Assembly: GCF_005877885.1 (NCBI RefSeq)
Contig: NZ_VCHY01000009.1
Span: 1-64,000 of the forward strand
Length of the DNA stretch: 64,000 nucleotides
Source of the DNA: Labilibacter sediminis
GTDB lineage: Bacteria; Bacteroidota; Bacteroidia; Bacteroidales; Marinilabiliaceae
Reading direction: 5' to 3'
Of this stretch, positions 7,744-16,913 are shown in pieces. A model generated the notes under the pieces. It saw only the letters and a program-made list of their open reading frames with translations, ran no database searches and was not told where the DNA came from. The position numbers were made by a program, and so were the translations under genes. Position 1 is the stretch's first letter. Every line of letters begins with the position of its first letter.

Positions 7744-9315
7744 TTAATGTATCTTTTTCATTGTGGTAATCAGTTCCTTTTTGTCAATTTTCTCAAATAT
7801 TGGAGTATAAGAGTCTTTACGTGGCTTAACCTCAAAACTAGTAAAATATGTTTCTCCCTTTGATACTTTAATTCCAATAATCATGATTTCTTGATTTAAT
7901 GGAATATTATTAAAGCTTCTAGTCTTTGATTTAAGATTGTATAAATTGGGTAGCATTATTGAACGATTCTTATTAAATACTGCATAGTAGCTTTCATACT
8001 CTGATTCAACGATAATATCTATATCTCTCTTGCGTGTATAGTAATAAAACCTATCACAGTTTATCCAACCTAACCTATTTGCCCTGAGATAAAACTCACT
8101 AACAAACTCATTTATCCTCTCATATTTTCGATCTAAAGAGTCTTCGTGCATAAATGTATAAGATTCAGACATTACTGCAATTCTATTTATGTCACCAAGC
8201 GGAAATTCACCTCCAAGAGTAAAAGTAATGGGAACAGTCATTTGAACAGGTACAGCCTTTCCTCCTTGTGTCCCCGGGGTCCAACGAGGAGCTAAACCAA
8301 TTACACGTAATGCTTCGGAATTTAAGTACGGATGAACACCTCGTACCACCTTAGTGTTTGTAATTTGACCAAGTTCATCTATTATAAATGATACAAATAC
8401 CTGACCTTGAATTCCATTTTCCTGAGCAATAACCGGATACTTTAATTTGGAATTCACATATTCTTTAAATGACTTAATATTTCCACCTAAGAAAGTTGGC
8501 ATATTTTCAACTATAAAATATGTTTTCTCTGTAATTTCTAGTGATGCTTCTTGTGGTAGTTCCCAATTAATTCGGCTCTCTGTCTGATTGCCAATAAATA
8601 TTTGCATTGAATCACTCTCTACTATATCCCTAAAGTGTATTTCAATTCCGGAATCATCCTTAAGAACACATTCTTTGCCATTGAACCATGCCTGCATATA
8701 CAACATTCCACCTGTCTCAAGGATTTCATTGTCTGATTGAGTACTAAGATTTGCATCAATCATTTCATGAAGTTCATAGTATTCTGTAACCTGTAATTTT
8801 ATATGTCCTTGTGGAATAGATTTGGTTTCTTCAACAATTAAAGAGTTTTTGGGAATCTTAATCTTAGTTCCCCTATCACACTCTATAATCGTATCTTTTG
8901 TATTATCAATAAAAAAACTTTGGGGCTTTTGATAGTTAGGTTCCTTTTCTGTATACGTTCGTTTTGAAAGAGAAACATCCACTCTTCTGAACTTAGCTTC
9001 ATTGGAAGAACTTTTTTCCTCCCCATAATTTATCTTTTCAATTCTTATTGATTCATCTATATTTAGTAGTGCCTTCTCAACTGCAACTAATCTTCTTTGA
9101 ACTAATAATTTATTGTAATCTATAGTTCCAACAGTATCTGCAAGTCCTGTAAGATTAACTTCTTTTGATTTATTTGTTTTGATTAAATCAGTTATAGAAG
9201 TAAGTGATTTGTTATCAAGCTGAGATTCGTTAAACTCAAAATATACTGTCAATGTTTGAGCATAAGAGAATACAGTTGATAATAAAATAGACAAAATTAG
9301 AGTCAATTGTTTCAT
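7744..9315 (-). CDS. Exported OmpA-like/TonB C-terminal domain protein
   Basis: The 523-residue protein has a signal peptide (residues 1-19, ending SYAQ). Residues about 22-105 resemble an OmpA-type peptidoglycan-binding domain (VYFEFNESQLDNKSL, NLTGLADTVGTIDYNKLLVQRR). A middle beta-rich region follows. Residues about 272-370 form a TonB C-terminal domain (FKEYVNSKLKYPVIAQENG, GQVFVSFIIDELGQITNTKVVRG, APRWTPGTQGGKAVPVQ). The C-terminal 140 residues are unrecognised. It probably spans or contacts periplasm, cell wall and outer-membrane partners. No exbBD or receptor gene is adjacent. Domain calls are confident; the partner is unknown. Confidence 0.85.
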   Translation of the reverse strand: MKQLTLILSILLSTVFSYAQTLTVYFEFNESQLDNKSLTSITDLIKTNKSKEVNLTGLADTVGTIDYNKLLVQRRLVAVEKALLNIDESIRIEKINYGEEKSSSNEAKFRRVDVSLSKRTYTEKEPNYQKPQSFFIDNTKDTIIECDRGTKIKIPKNSLIVEETKSIPQGHIKLQVTEYYELHEMIDANLSTQSDNEILETGGMLYMQAWFNGKECVLKDDSGIEIHFRDIVESDSMQIFIGNQTESRINWELPQEASLEITEKTYFIVENMPTFLGGNIKSFKEYVNSKLKYPVIAQENGIQGQVFVSFIIDELGQITNTKVVRGVHPYLNSEALRVIGLAPRWTPGTQGGKAVPVQMTVPITFTLGGEFPLGDINRIAVMSESYTFMHEDSLDRKYERINEFVSEFYLRANRLGWINCDRFYYYTRKRDIDIIVESEYESYYAVFNKNRSIMLPNLYNLKSKTRSFNNIPLNQEIMIIGIKVSKGETYFTSFEVKPRKDSYTPIFEKIDKKELITTMKKIH

Positions 9316-9722
9316 AGTTGTTTAATATTAATATTCAACGAGTTGTTAACCTATATATTCAATAGGTATGCCAGTAAAGGACAAAACACCAACAACCATC
9401 ATATTCCATTAATAAGCAACCCATTAGCAACACGCAAGTCCAGTATAGTGGATAAAATCACCCAACATTATCGCCCAACTGGGCGATAATGATAGATTTA
9501 CTATTCAATTAACGTATATGCATTTTACTTTTATTCGAAAAAAAAGTAATAAACTAAGAAATTAAGAAGGACTTAATGAATTAAACAAATTCTGTTTATT
9601 GAAACAATGTATAGTTTGAGTACGCATGCTACACTACCACCAAGGGAAGAACCTTTTAAGCTTGGCTTGTGTTGCCCTGCGGCAAGCCTATGCTTTATGA
9701 GCCTTTATTGGCTGCTGTTTTT
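9316..9722. other. Gene-free 407-bp interval with a perfect palindrome
   Basis: At 9467-9490 the arms ATTATCGCCCA and TGGGCGATAAT are perfect 11-bp inverted repeats around AC. Near 9660-9690 there is a weaker hairpin (GGCTTG to CAAGCC) lying just after the stop of the 9723-10736 gene, possibly its terminator. I see no coding sequence. Confidence 0.6.
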
Positions 9723-10736
9723 TTATTCCATTAACCAATTATCAAATTCTTCAATTTTATTTCCATTATTATTCAACCACTCTTTCGCTTTGTCATTTGT
9801 TGAATGACTAATATAATAGCAATATGTATCTATGTGCTTTGATTTAGCGATATCATAAAATAATGGAACATAAAAATCCCACCACAAGCCTATATTATTT
9901 TTCTTTTTAAGTTCACCAAGAATTTTAAAAAACGAAGTAGTGTTATCAATAAATAACTCTTCATCACTTTTCCCTTTATTTTCCTCAAGAGTCTTTGAAG
10001 CTTCAAGCATAGAAATCATAAGGTCCGCAGCCCCAAATTCTGCATCTGTTTGATTAGGATCGAGAAAAATGTTAATCTGATTTGGTTTATCTGTGTCCCT
10101 GGATACATTACCCCCAAATTGTTCTAGCAATAAATGGTAAGCAGTTTTTGCTCTACTGGAATGTGGTTCTAAAAACAAAAAATAATGCAAACTTAATAGA
10201 CTTTGAACTTTTTGGTTCTTATCTGACATTAAATAACCTAAGAGCAAATGACTACTTGCATGATCCGATTTGGTATTAATCGCATTTATTAGTGCCTTCT
10301 CAGCATTATCATATTCTTTCAAATTATAGTAATTGTATCCTAAATTGTAATACAAGAGATGGTGATCACCAAATTTCTTTATTCCTTTCTTAAAAAGCTT
10401 TATTGACTCTTTAGTTTTTCCTAAATAATCAAGGCAAGAACCTTTAGTATTATATGCCTGCAGTAAATATTTATCATCTAAATCAATTACCTTATCGCAA
10501 TGCTTAATAGATTTTTTATAATCTTTTGCATACATGTATGTTAATGAAATTTCAGCATTTACTAATGCAGAATTTGGCTCTATTTCTAAGGCGCTTTTAT
10601 AAGCGTCTATTGCTTTATCATATTCACCAGCATCATGGTATTTTATTCCAACACTAACCAAGCTATCAACTTTTGTTTGAGAATAAACTAAAGTAGAAAA
10701 GATAAAAAAAACTAAAATCAAAAATTGTTTTCTCAT
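9723..10736 (-). CDS. Exported TPR protein
   Basis: The ATG at 10736 starts a clean signal peptide (MRKQFLILVFFIFSTLVYSQ); the longer frame to 10772 begins with TTG. The product has 337 residues. About five tetratricopeptide repeats fill the first 190 mature residues (AGEYDKAIDAYKSALEIEPN, KDYKKSIKHCDKVIDLDD, GKTKESIKLFKKGIKKFGDH, KEYDNAEKALINAINTK). The C-terminal 130 residues are an unrecognised helical domain ending in DNWLME. It probably serves as a periplasmic interaction scaffold. It is monocistronic and its function is unknown. Confidence 0.75.
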   Translation of the reverse strand: MRKQFLILVFFIFSTLVYSQTKVDSLVSVGIKYHDAGEYDKAIDAYKSALEIEPNSALVNAEISLTYMYAKDYKKSIKHCDKVIDLDDKYLLQAYNTKGSCLDYLGKTKESIKLFKKGIKKFGDHHLLYYNLGYNYYNLKEYDNAEKALINAINTKSDHASSHLLLGYLMSDKNQKVQSLLSLHYFLFLEPHSSRAKTAYHLLLEQFGGNVSRDTDKPNQINIFLDPNQTDAEFGAADLMISMLEASKTLEENKGKSDEELFIDNTTSFFKILGELKKKNNIGLWWDFYVPLFYDIAKSKHIDTYCYYISHSTNDKAKEWLNNNGNKIEEFDNWLME

Positions 10737-10878
10737 AATTAAATTGTTTGGTAATATTTTAATGGCATGCAACGTAAACGCACATGGTTTGAGACGGATT
10801 TATCGGCATGCGTTTTTGTACTGGTGGACAAAAAGATAAAGTGTGAAATGCACCGACCAAAACACCACCTACCCGACC

Positions 10879-11322
10879 TTAACTATGTGCTTTATTATGG
10901 GCTGTAATTATTTCTGTTAGTGTGTTTACTTTATTATTCAAACTAGTTCGACTAAAAATAAAAATTAAGAACCCGGCAATTCCTCCTATAATGAATGAAA
11001 TCAATAAATTACTTTCATATAGAATTGGAAACATTAACGTTATGATTGTCCAAATCAGTATAGCTTTAAATAGAATTCCTCCCATTCGTAGTTTCCATTG
11101 GATAACCGATTTATTTTCGTCTATAAGAATCTGCCCTTTTAATAAAGTCTTAAATACTTTTTGCCTATTTTCACTTAAGTCTGTCGACATATTGTAATTC
11201 TCCGAGAAAATAAGTTTTTCAGAGTCAATAATTTCCATGCCATAATCAGATAATGCCTTTATACATTTCTGTTTTGTTATTAATTGAGTCCTTTCAATAT
11301 ATTTTTCTATTACGATGTACAT
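10879..11322 (-). CDS. Hypothetical membrane protein
   Basis: The 147-residue protein has a charged N-terminal half. Two hydrophobic helices follow (about residues 85-104 and 108-125: AILIWTIITLMFPILY, LISFIIGGIAGFLIFIF), then a short polar tail. The N-terminal part has the feel of a cytoplasmic sensor or adaptor (KQKCIKALSDYGMEIIDSE). No family is recognised. Its 5' flank is repeat C copy 1, also found upstream of the orphan gene at 17763-18584. Confidence 0.55.
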   Translation of the reverse strand: MYIVIEKYIERTQLITKQKCIKALSDYGMEIIDSEKLIFSENYNMSTDLSENRQKVFKTLLKGQILIDENKSVIQWKLRMGGILFKAILIWTIITLMFPILYESNLLISFIIGGIAGFLIFIFSRTSLNNKVNTLTEIITAHNKAHS

Positions 11323-11367
11323 ATTAGCTTATGCGTTTTTTATTATAGCCCATAAGAACTCTATATA

Positions 11368-11574
11368 CCTATTGTATTTATCCTTATCATATATCAGCTT
11401 AAATATTCTTGTAACTACCAGATTTAACGATATTATATGAAAAACCTTTATATTTCGTTATTGATAATTACGCATACAGAGATACAAAATTTAATATAAA
11501 TACAGTAGAGTTTTGCCAAATATTTAACAATAATTTATCTTCATACATACACAACACCAATAAATACGTTACCC
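11368..11574. repeat. Repeat C copy 1
   Basis: These roughly 207 bp align throughout with 18647-18855. Shared blocks on the plus strand are CCTATTGT, TTTATC, CTTGTAACTA/CCTGTAACTA, GATTTAAC, GAGATACAAAA, ACAGTAG, CAAATATTTAACAATAATTT and GTTACCC. Both copies lie directly upstream of a minus-strand orphan gene. Confidence 0.65.
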
Positions 11575-11626
11575 TTCTGATCTTTATATGCTATAACTTG
11601 AGTACTAAAGTAGTTTTCAATTTGCT

Positions 11627-11801
11627 TTAAACCCGGAATATACATTAAAAAGTCTATTACAATTTGAAACTACGTCAAAACAAGTCGTTTCACTAACTTA
11701 CCTCAACTCACCATAGCGGTGCTATGCTTCGTTTCAATAAGTTCTTGTTTTATAGAATTTTCAAATATCATTACAAAATTTTAATGCGTAAACCGAGTTA
11801 A
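11627..11801. repeat. Repeat A copy 3
   Basis: This element is 175 bp from TTAA (11627-11630) to TTAA (11798-11801). The centre CATAGC-GGT-GCTATG is kept, but the outer arms are more diverged (ACCCGGAATATACATTA and TTAATGCGTAAACCGAG). Confidence 0.8.
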
Positions 11802-12020
11802 AAAAATAACAGTAATTTTACCGTTACTTTCTTAGCGCTTAATCAGCTGATAATATGTAAGTAACGATTTAAAGCATTAAAAAAAAGTAAATACAAAACC
11901 CCAATAAAAGCGTAAATGTGTAAGTTTTGCCAAAAACAGCAAAAAAGTGTGCAGGATATTGTTAAAATGAGCCTTTTGCTGTGCAGGTTTGGGGCTTATT
12001 GGGGATTTCTCCGTACTTTG

Positions 12021-12090
12021 TTCGGGACTGCTTCGGATATGGGTGCAGTTTGTTCGGGTGTTCTTCGGATGGTGTTCGGATAAGCTTCGG
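12021..12090. repeat. TTCGG array with 11-bp phase
   Basis: TTCGG begins at 12021, 12032, 12053, 12064, 12075 and 12086. The spacings are 11, 21, 11, 11 and 11, so one slot is missing. The bases between cores are only loosely conserved. It is noncoding. Confidence 0.7.
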
Positions 12091-12320
12091 TCTATAGTAC
12101 CCGAACAAAACCCGATAAATAACCAAACAAATTACAAAGATGGTAGCTTGCCGGTACTTATTAATCCTATATATACCAGATTATAAAGCATTCTTAAAAA
12201 GAATGCACTACATTAAAAGGAAAATTCAATCTGTTCTTAATAATATGCCCTGTATTTATACGTAATGAAAATACGTACTGAATTGAAAATCGACGCAGTC
12301 AAAGCACAGTTTAACCTAGC

Positions 12321-12653
12321 CCTAGGCATCGCACTACTCTTTATACACATTATAATTTAATTGTATTTATAAGGTCAATTAAGTAAGTCTTTAAAGTATA
12401 ATAAGATAATAAGGTTGGTATGTATGTCCGATTTAACAGCTACTAAGATTTAACTATTACGAAACTTAGTGAATAGTATATTGTATTGGGTAAATTAAAA
12501 TAAGGTAAACATGTTTGCAGAAATTGGTTTGAAATAACAGAAAAACCTTATTTGTTATTATTTTTTAACCTTAATAGCCATGTATTTATTCGTTTAATTC
12601 AACCTTATCAGCTTATTTAACAATAAAGCGTATAAAGAGTAGGGCATCGCCCG
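12321..12653. repeat. Long imperfect inverted repeat (about 330 bp)
   Basis: The left end GGCATCGCACTACTCTTTAT (12325-12344) is matched in reverse by GTATAAAGAGTAGGGCATCG at 12630-12649. The inner arms share ATAAGGT and AATTAA blocks at mirrored positions. The whole could fold as one hairpin, like a MITE or other nonautonomous element. There is no ORF and no second copy in the window. Confidence 0.55.
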
Positions 12654-12780
12654 GAGTAAGGTGAAATATAAGTGTTAACTGCATTAAAAAAAGAATGTGG
12701 TATTGAATACGATGAAGAGTATTTGTGCATATATATTTTAAGCTGTCCCTACAGGACGCATGATTTGCATAACTGACATA

Positions 12781-12836
12781 CCCCGGGTGTCACTTCGTTT
12801 TACCCGGGGCTAAGTTGAGTTAGGCTTTCAGCCTAA
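12781..12836. repeat. REP-like paired hairpins
   Basis: Two hairpins lie in a row: CCCCGGGT (12781-12788) with ACCCGGGG (12802-12809), and TTAGGC (12820-12825) with GCCTAA (12831-12836). The arrangement resembles the hairpin cluster at 58467-58610. Confidence 0.55.
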
Positions 12837-12978
12837 TGTTTTAAAAATATATTATCCCCTTAAATTCAACTTATCTGGCTTTATTTGATATTTCTATTTA
12901 ACAGCAAATAAACCTTATTTTTCTCAGACTCAAATTCTGTTATTAATCCATTTTTTTGTCCTATTGGCATAAACAACA

Positions 12979-12998
12979 AACCGCCCCAAAAGGCGGTT
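12979..12998 (-). terminator. Rho-independent terminator after the 13072-13917 gene
   Basis: On the minus strand AACCGCC and GGCGGTT form a stem with a 6-nt loop, followed by TGTTGTTTAT. It lies 74 bp beyond the stop codon. Confidence 0.6.
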
Positions 12999-13071
12999 AC
13001 TGTATATTGATTATAAGTTTTTTTGGCATACTTTGGTCTGCACTAAACTCTGTATTAATACATGCACTGAG

Positions 13072-13917
13072 TTAAATAAATTTAATGGCTTCTTTAACCG
13101 TCATCTTTTCTTTGATACCTCTCGCCTTTGCCAGTTGATTACAGACAGAAATAATACCATTATTAAGTACGTCCTGCCCGTTAAAAATTTCTGCACTCAT
13201 GCAGTCTACCGTACATGCAAGGATTCCTGCATCACTTAAAGATTCGAGACTTTTTACACCTGCATTATTTTTACCGATTCCGGCATCATTAAAAAACACT
13301 GCCTTAACGCGATGTTTCTGTGCATAATGTCCTGCACTCATGCCACCATGTGATCCGCACACAACGATATCTCCCGAATTATTCTCGTTTAAGAAAGTTA
13401 TGCTATCAGTTACCGTTATAATAACTCCATCAACTTGTATCTGTGTTTGTTTTTTTAAGTCTGTCTTACTACCCTTCTCTTCATCCTTAACAGGAGATTC
13501 AATACGCTCACTTTTTTGAGTCGACGAAGGGTGCTTGACAATATTGATTATTTTGGCAACAGCCTCTTTCACTGAATCCCCGATTTGGATTCCGGCCGCT
13601 TCTGCTTTTGTACTGGTGTGACTTATGATTCCACTCTCCCAGGTATCCCGGGCAATACCAATCTCTGCGCTATCATGATCTACAGCACAGGCCAGAACAT
13701 TCTCAGCCTCGTAATGTGTAAGACCTCTGATTCCTGCCTTATTTTTCCCAACTCCTGCGCTATTAAGAAAAACAGCTTTTACATGGCAGTTATTTACATG
13801 CCTGGCAAGATCTCTATTACCACCGCAATGGGATCCGCAAACAAGAATCGGATTTGTATTGCCAGCCTGCAAATCACCTAAACTATCAAGCAATACTACA
13901 CCTTCGGGTAATTCCAT
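13072..13917 (-). CDS. Internally duplicated protein of unknown function
   Basis: The 281-residue soluble protein is made of two homologous halves (about residues 5-130 and 160-281) joined by a charged, low-complexity linker (SSTQKSERIESPVKDEEKGS). Each half repeats the same landmarks in order: VCGSH(C/G)G, VKAVF(L/F)N, AG(V/I)GKN(K/N)AG, L.AC(A/T)VD, SAEI, GIIS and VKEAI/A. The kept GSHxG, N-x-AG-x-GK and SAEI motifs suggest a ligand- or nucleotide-binding fold or an enzyme, but I recognise no named family. It lies 67 bp downstream of iorAB, on the same strand, beyond the iorAB terminator. It may be co-regulated or simply a neighbour. Function unknown. Confidence 0.7.
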   Translation of the reverse strand: MELPEGVVLLDSLGDLQAGNTNPILVCGSHCGGNRDLARHVNNCHVKAVFLNSAGVGKNKAGIRGLTHYEAENVLACAVDHDSAEIGIARDTWESGIISHTSTKAEAAGIQIGDSVKEAVAKIINIVKHPSSTQKSERIESPVKDEEKGSKTDLKKQTQIQVDGVIITVTDSITFLNENNSGDIVVCGSHGGMSAGHYAQKHRVKAVFFNDAGIGKNNAGVKSLESLSDAGILACTVDCMSAEIFNGQDVLNNGIISVCNQLAKARGIKEKMTVKEAIKFI

Positions 13918-13982
13918 ATTATATTATTTTAACTTTGAAGTTAACACTTGTTATCCCTGCAAATCGAGATGTAAACAAAAGC

Positions 13983-14021
13983 AGAAAGCCTGTCCCGACA
14001 TAAAATTGGGACAGGCTTTCT
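13983..14021 (-). terminator. Strong terminator after iorAB
   Basis: A 14-bp stem, AGAAAGCCTGTCCC (13983-13996) with its complement (14008-14021), has an 11-nt loop. It starts 20 bp after the iorB stop, and T-rich sequence follows on the minus strand. A T-run on the other side could make it bidirectional. Confidence 0.8.
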
Positions 14022-14040
14022 ATATTTTTTTCATTGTGGT

Positions 14041-14673
14041 TTAACAATTACTGCTTACTGACTCCTTAGTTGCAAGTTCAGCACGAGCAATCGCCGCCCC
14101 CTTTTCGTATGCTTTCAAATTTCCTTCAATAAACTTTGCAGGAACATTATCTTTAACTACCTGAATCATATCGTCATGCGAATATCCTCTGAACTCCGCA
14201 TAGTAACCAAGCATAACAACATTCATCATTTTGCTGATATTAAAATCCGGACTTTTATGTTCTTCAGGATCAATAATGAACGTCTTATTTTCCGATCTTT
14301 TAATCATCTCTGTTTTACATTCAGCCATAGGCTTTTCCAGTCTGGCGTTTACACTTGTAGAGGTTAACTCATAGGTGCTTGAAAAGACCACGCCATCCTC
14401 TTTGAGGCTATGTAAATAACGGAGGGTTTCTGTTTGTTCAAAAGATATAACGAAATCCACATCACCTGCCTTGATAAATGGTGATAAAACAGGTTTATTT
14501 GAATAACGGAAATGACTTTCAACACCTCCACCGCGCTGACCCAATCCAATCACATCAGATATTTTCAACTCATACCCAAGTTTCATATAAAACTTGCTTA
14601 AGAGATTACTAAAAAGAAGAATACCTTGTCCTCCTACGCCAGCAATGATTATATTTTTTCCTGTATCCTGCAT
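14041..14673 (-). CDS. iorB: Indolepyruvate oxidoreductase subunit beta
   Basis: The 210-residue subunit is the gamma-type domain of the 2-oxoacid:ferredoxin oxidoreductase family. The start MQDTGKNIIIAGVGGQGI at 14673 is chosen because it puts the GVGGQG motif at the usual N-terminal position and leaves 2 bp after the iorA stop. A longer frame to 14724 would overlap iorA. Other family marks are GLGQRGGGVESHFRYS and DFVISFEQTETLR. With IorA it oxidatively decarboxylates indolepyruvate and related aryl pyruvates to arylacetyl-CoA, reducing ferredoxin, in the cytoplasm. It is translationally linked to iorA. Confidence 0.92.
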   Translation of the reverse strand: MQDTGKNIIIAGVGGQGILLFSNLLSKFYMKLGYELKISDVIGLGQRGGGVESHFRYSNKPVLSPFIKAGDVDFVISFEQTETLRYLHSLKEDGVVFSSTYELTSTSVNARLEKPMAECKTEMIKRSENKTFIIDPEEHKSPDFNISKMMNVVMLGYYAEFRGYSHDDMIQVVKDNVPAKFIEGNLKAYEKGAAIARAELATKESVSSNC

Positions 14674-14675
14674 TT

Positions 14676-16481
14676 TTAATTTTTTATGGCTTCTTTGTGA
14701 CAAACTGTAGAACATAATCTGCAACCGGTACAGATATCTTCATTGATAACTATTTTTACCGATCCGTCTTTAGCTTTTTTACTCTCAATAGCTAAACATC
14801 CAACATTTATACATTTACGACACTGAACACACTGTTCCTGATCAATATAACTTGGAGTGTCTTTAGGTAGTTTAAATTTAGTAACACACGGTTTCTGCAC
14901 AATGACTACAGAATTTGTCTTTGCATTTACCGCATTAACAATAGCTTCTTCCAGACTACCAATATCGTATGGATCAACAGTTGTAATATCCTTTACACCA
15001 ACGGCTTCACATACTTTAGCAATCTCTAACTTATTTTCCGGTTTGTAATTAAACCCAAACTCACTTGAAGCTACATTCTGACCACCGGTCATTGCAAGAC
15101 AGTTGTTGTCAACAATTATTACCGTTGACTGACCATTATTGTATATCAGATTCATTAAGCCATTGATTCCGGTTGCCCAAAAACCACCATCGCCAATCAT
15201 GGCTACAAAATTTTCCTTATTTTCTTTAGCCAGGTTGTATCCATGTGCCAAAGAAATAGATGAACCCATACATTTTTGTAGAGAATAAGACTCCATATGA
15301 GGGAAACAACCGATAAGACCACAGGTAACATCGGCAGCCGCTTTGATTTTATGCTTCTTTAAAACATTTGAAACAAAAAGGTGTGAACATCCTGCACAAC
15401 TAACCGGCAGTCTGAAAGGAACACCTTCCTGAGGAGTTCTCTTAGGTGCGTCCGGAACAAGTTTCTCCTCAATAATATCCGGAGTAAAACGAGTCATTAC
15501 CGGGAATTTAGGCCATAATTCTTTTCCTATAACCGAAATACCCAAATCCTTTATATTCTTCTCTATAACATCATGACCGTCTTCGATCACATAAAGTTCA
15601 TCCACGTGTTCCGCCAATTCACGAATCTTTCTTTCCGGAAGTGGCATAACAAGACCCAGTTTTAAAAACGAGGCTTCAGGCAATACTTCTTTTGCGTAAT
15701 AGTAAGGCGTTCCTGCAGTAATTACACCAATCTTTTTTCCGTTTAACTCCAGTTTGTTAAAACCTGCATCGTTGCTGTCTTCAGCCAGACGCTTCATATG
15801 TGCCGGAAAATCGTTAAAGCACTTGGTCAATTTTGGATGCTCAGAACCTTTAGCCTTCATCATCATGGTTGTCATGATGACCTTACTAAAACTTACTGGA
15901 TATTTATCTCTGCATTTAGCTTCGTACGTATAGTTTTCATCAATTTTAACCGGACTGGTTGTCTTACATGTTACGGACGTAGTTTTAAGTATAACAGGGG
16001 TACTGTACTCTTCGCTAATTTCGAATGCCTTAACCATAAGATCCTTGGCATCCTGACTGTCACTTGGCTCCAATACCGGAATATTGAACATATTTCCATA
16101 ATGACGGCAATCATTATAATCATCACCGGCAAGACGACCAACATCATCAGAAACCACCAATACCAAACCACCGTTGATTTGACTGCCGGCAGCTCCACCT
16201 AATGCATCTGCTGCTACATGTAAACCTACTGTTTTCATTAATGCCAAGCTGCGGTATCCTGCAAATGACGCTCCAATGGCTACTTCTACTGCTACCTTTT
16301 CATTAGTTGCCCATTCACAATAGATATCAGAGTATCTTTGATGGGTATATTCCATTACCTCTGTGGAAGGTGTACCCGGGTATCCGGCTGCAACTTTCAC
16401 ACCTGCTTCAAAGGCGCCTCTGGCAACTGCTTCGTTACCATTCATCATTTGCATTGATGCAATGTCGTTTCCTGTCTCCAT
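14676..16481 (-). CDS. iorA: Indolepyruvate ferredoxin oxidoreductase subunit alpha
   Basis: The 601-residue protein has an N-terminal pyrimidine-binding domain (NGNEAVARGAFEAGVKVAAGYPGTPSTE), a C-terminal TPP-binding domain (GDGGFWATGINGLMNLIYNN, then VDNNCLAMTGGQ) and a ferredoxin tail. The tail shows two cysteine clusters, C-x2-C-x2-C-x4-C (CVQCRKCINVGC) and C-x2-C-x2-C-x3-C (CTGCRLCSTVC). These are the full set for IorA. It uses aryl pyruvates from tryptophan, phenylalanine and tyrosine transamination, typical of anaerobic amino-acid users. The ATG at 16481 is adopted; an in-frame TTG at 16487 has an AGAGG at better spacing and could be used instead. Confidence 0.93.
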   Translation of the reverse strand: METGNDIASMQMMNGNEAVARGAFEAGVKVAAGYPGTPSTEVMEYTHQRYSDIYCEWATNEKVAVEVAIGASFAGYRSLALMKTVGLHVAADALGGAAGSQINGGLVLVVSDDVGRLAGDDYNDCRHYGNMFNIPVLEPSDSQDAKDLMVKAFEISEEYSTPVILKTTSVTCKTTSPVKIDENYTYEAKCRDKYPVSFSKVIMTTMMMKAKGSEHPKLTKCFNDFPAHMKRLAEDSNDAGFNKLELNGKKIGVITAGTPYYYAKEVLPEASFLKLGLVMPLPERKIRELAEHVDELYVIEDGHDVIEKNIKDLGISVIGKELWPKFPVMTRFTPDIIEEKLVPDAPKRTPQEGVPFRLPVSCAGCSHLFVSNVLKKHKIKAAADVTCGLIGCFPHMESYSLQKCMGSSISLAHGYNLAKENKENFVAMIGDGGFWATGINGLMNLIYNNGQSTVIIVDNNCLAMTGGQNVASSEFGFNYKPENKLEIAKVCEAVGVKDITTVDPYDIGSLEEAIVNAVNAKTNSVVIVQKPCVTKFKLPKDTPSYIDQEQCVQCRKCINVGCLAIESKKAKDGSVKIVINEDICTGCRLCSTVCHKEAIKN

Positions 16482-16913
16482 ATTCAAAAAGTGATTCCTC
16501 TCACCGTTGAGTATTTAATTATCGATTTCCTGTAAATTCGGTCAAAAATAGGTTAATTATAGTTCCCTCCAAAATTTTTAAAACAATTTAATTAAGAAAT
16601 AGTAGGATTTTTGTCATAAAATCATGAAGGTAATTTTAAGCAAAATTTAAGGCCAAAGTTGCCATTGATTTTGGGGTATATACTTTCTGTACACATGATC
16701 TAAATACCTTATTATATGCACTCTGCCTCACATTTCAAGTGCGCCTATGAACTTATTAAAACCTTGCTTTAGGATGTCCTTTTTCGCTTGAAAATTCCGT
16801 AATTTCCTGCCTGGTTCTGTTTAGTGCTAACGGTAAACTTTATATTATAGATAGAGATTACTTAATTATTGCTTAACCCCAATGCACTAACCTTCTTACG
16901 GAACGCGTAATTT
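16482..16913. other. Gene-free 432-bp interval upstream of iorAB
   Basis: This must contain the iorAB promoter, but I cannot fix a convincing TAnnTTTG element. No ORF or repeat is recognised. Confidence 0.4.

Larger units (their letters stand above)
11323..13071. other. 1.75-kb gene-free, repeat-rich interval
   Basis: In order this interval holds repeat C1 (11368-11574), repeat A3 (11627-11801), a TTCGG array (12021-12090), a long imperfect inverted repeat (12321-12653), REP-like hairpins (12781-12836) and a terminator (12979-12998). No coding sequence can be supported. It is the longest gene-free stretch in the window. Confidence 0.7.

Noticed and set aside
1-11322. A complete integron
   Set aside because: Repeat D placement is cassette-like, but no integrase or attI is visible in the window, so only a hypothesis is recorded.
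15798-16202. 134-residue frame opposite iorA
   Set aside because: It is a shadow of the iorA coding sequence, whose motifs and length are fully accounted for on the minus strand.
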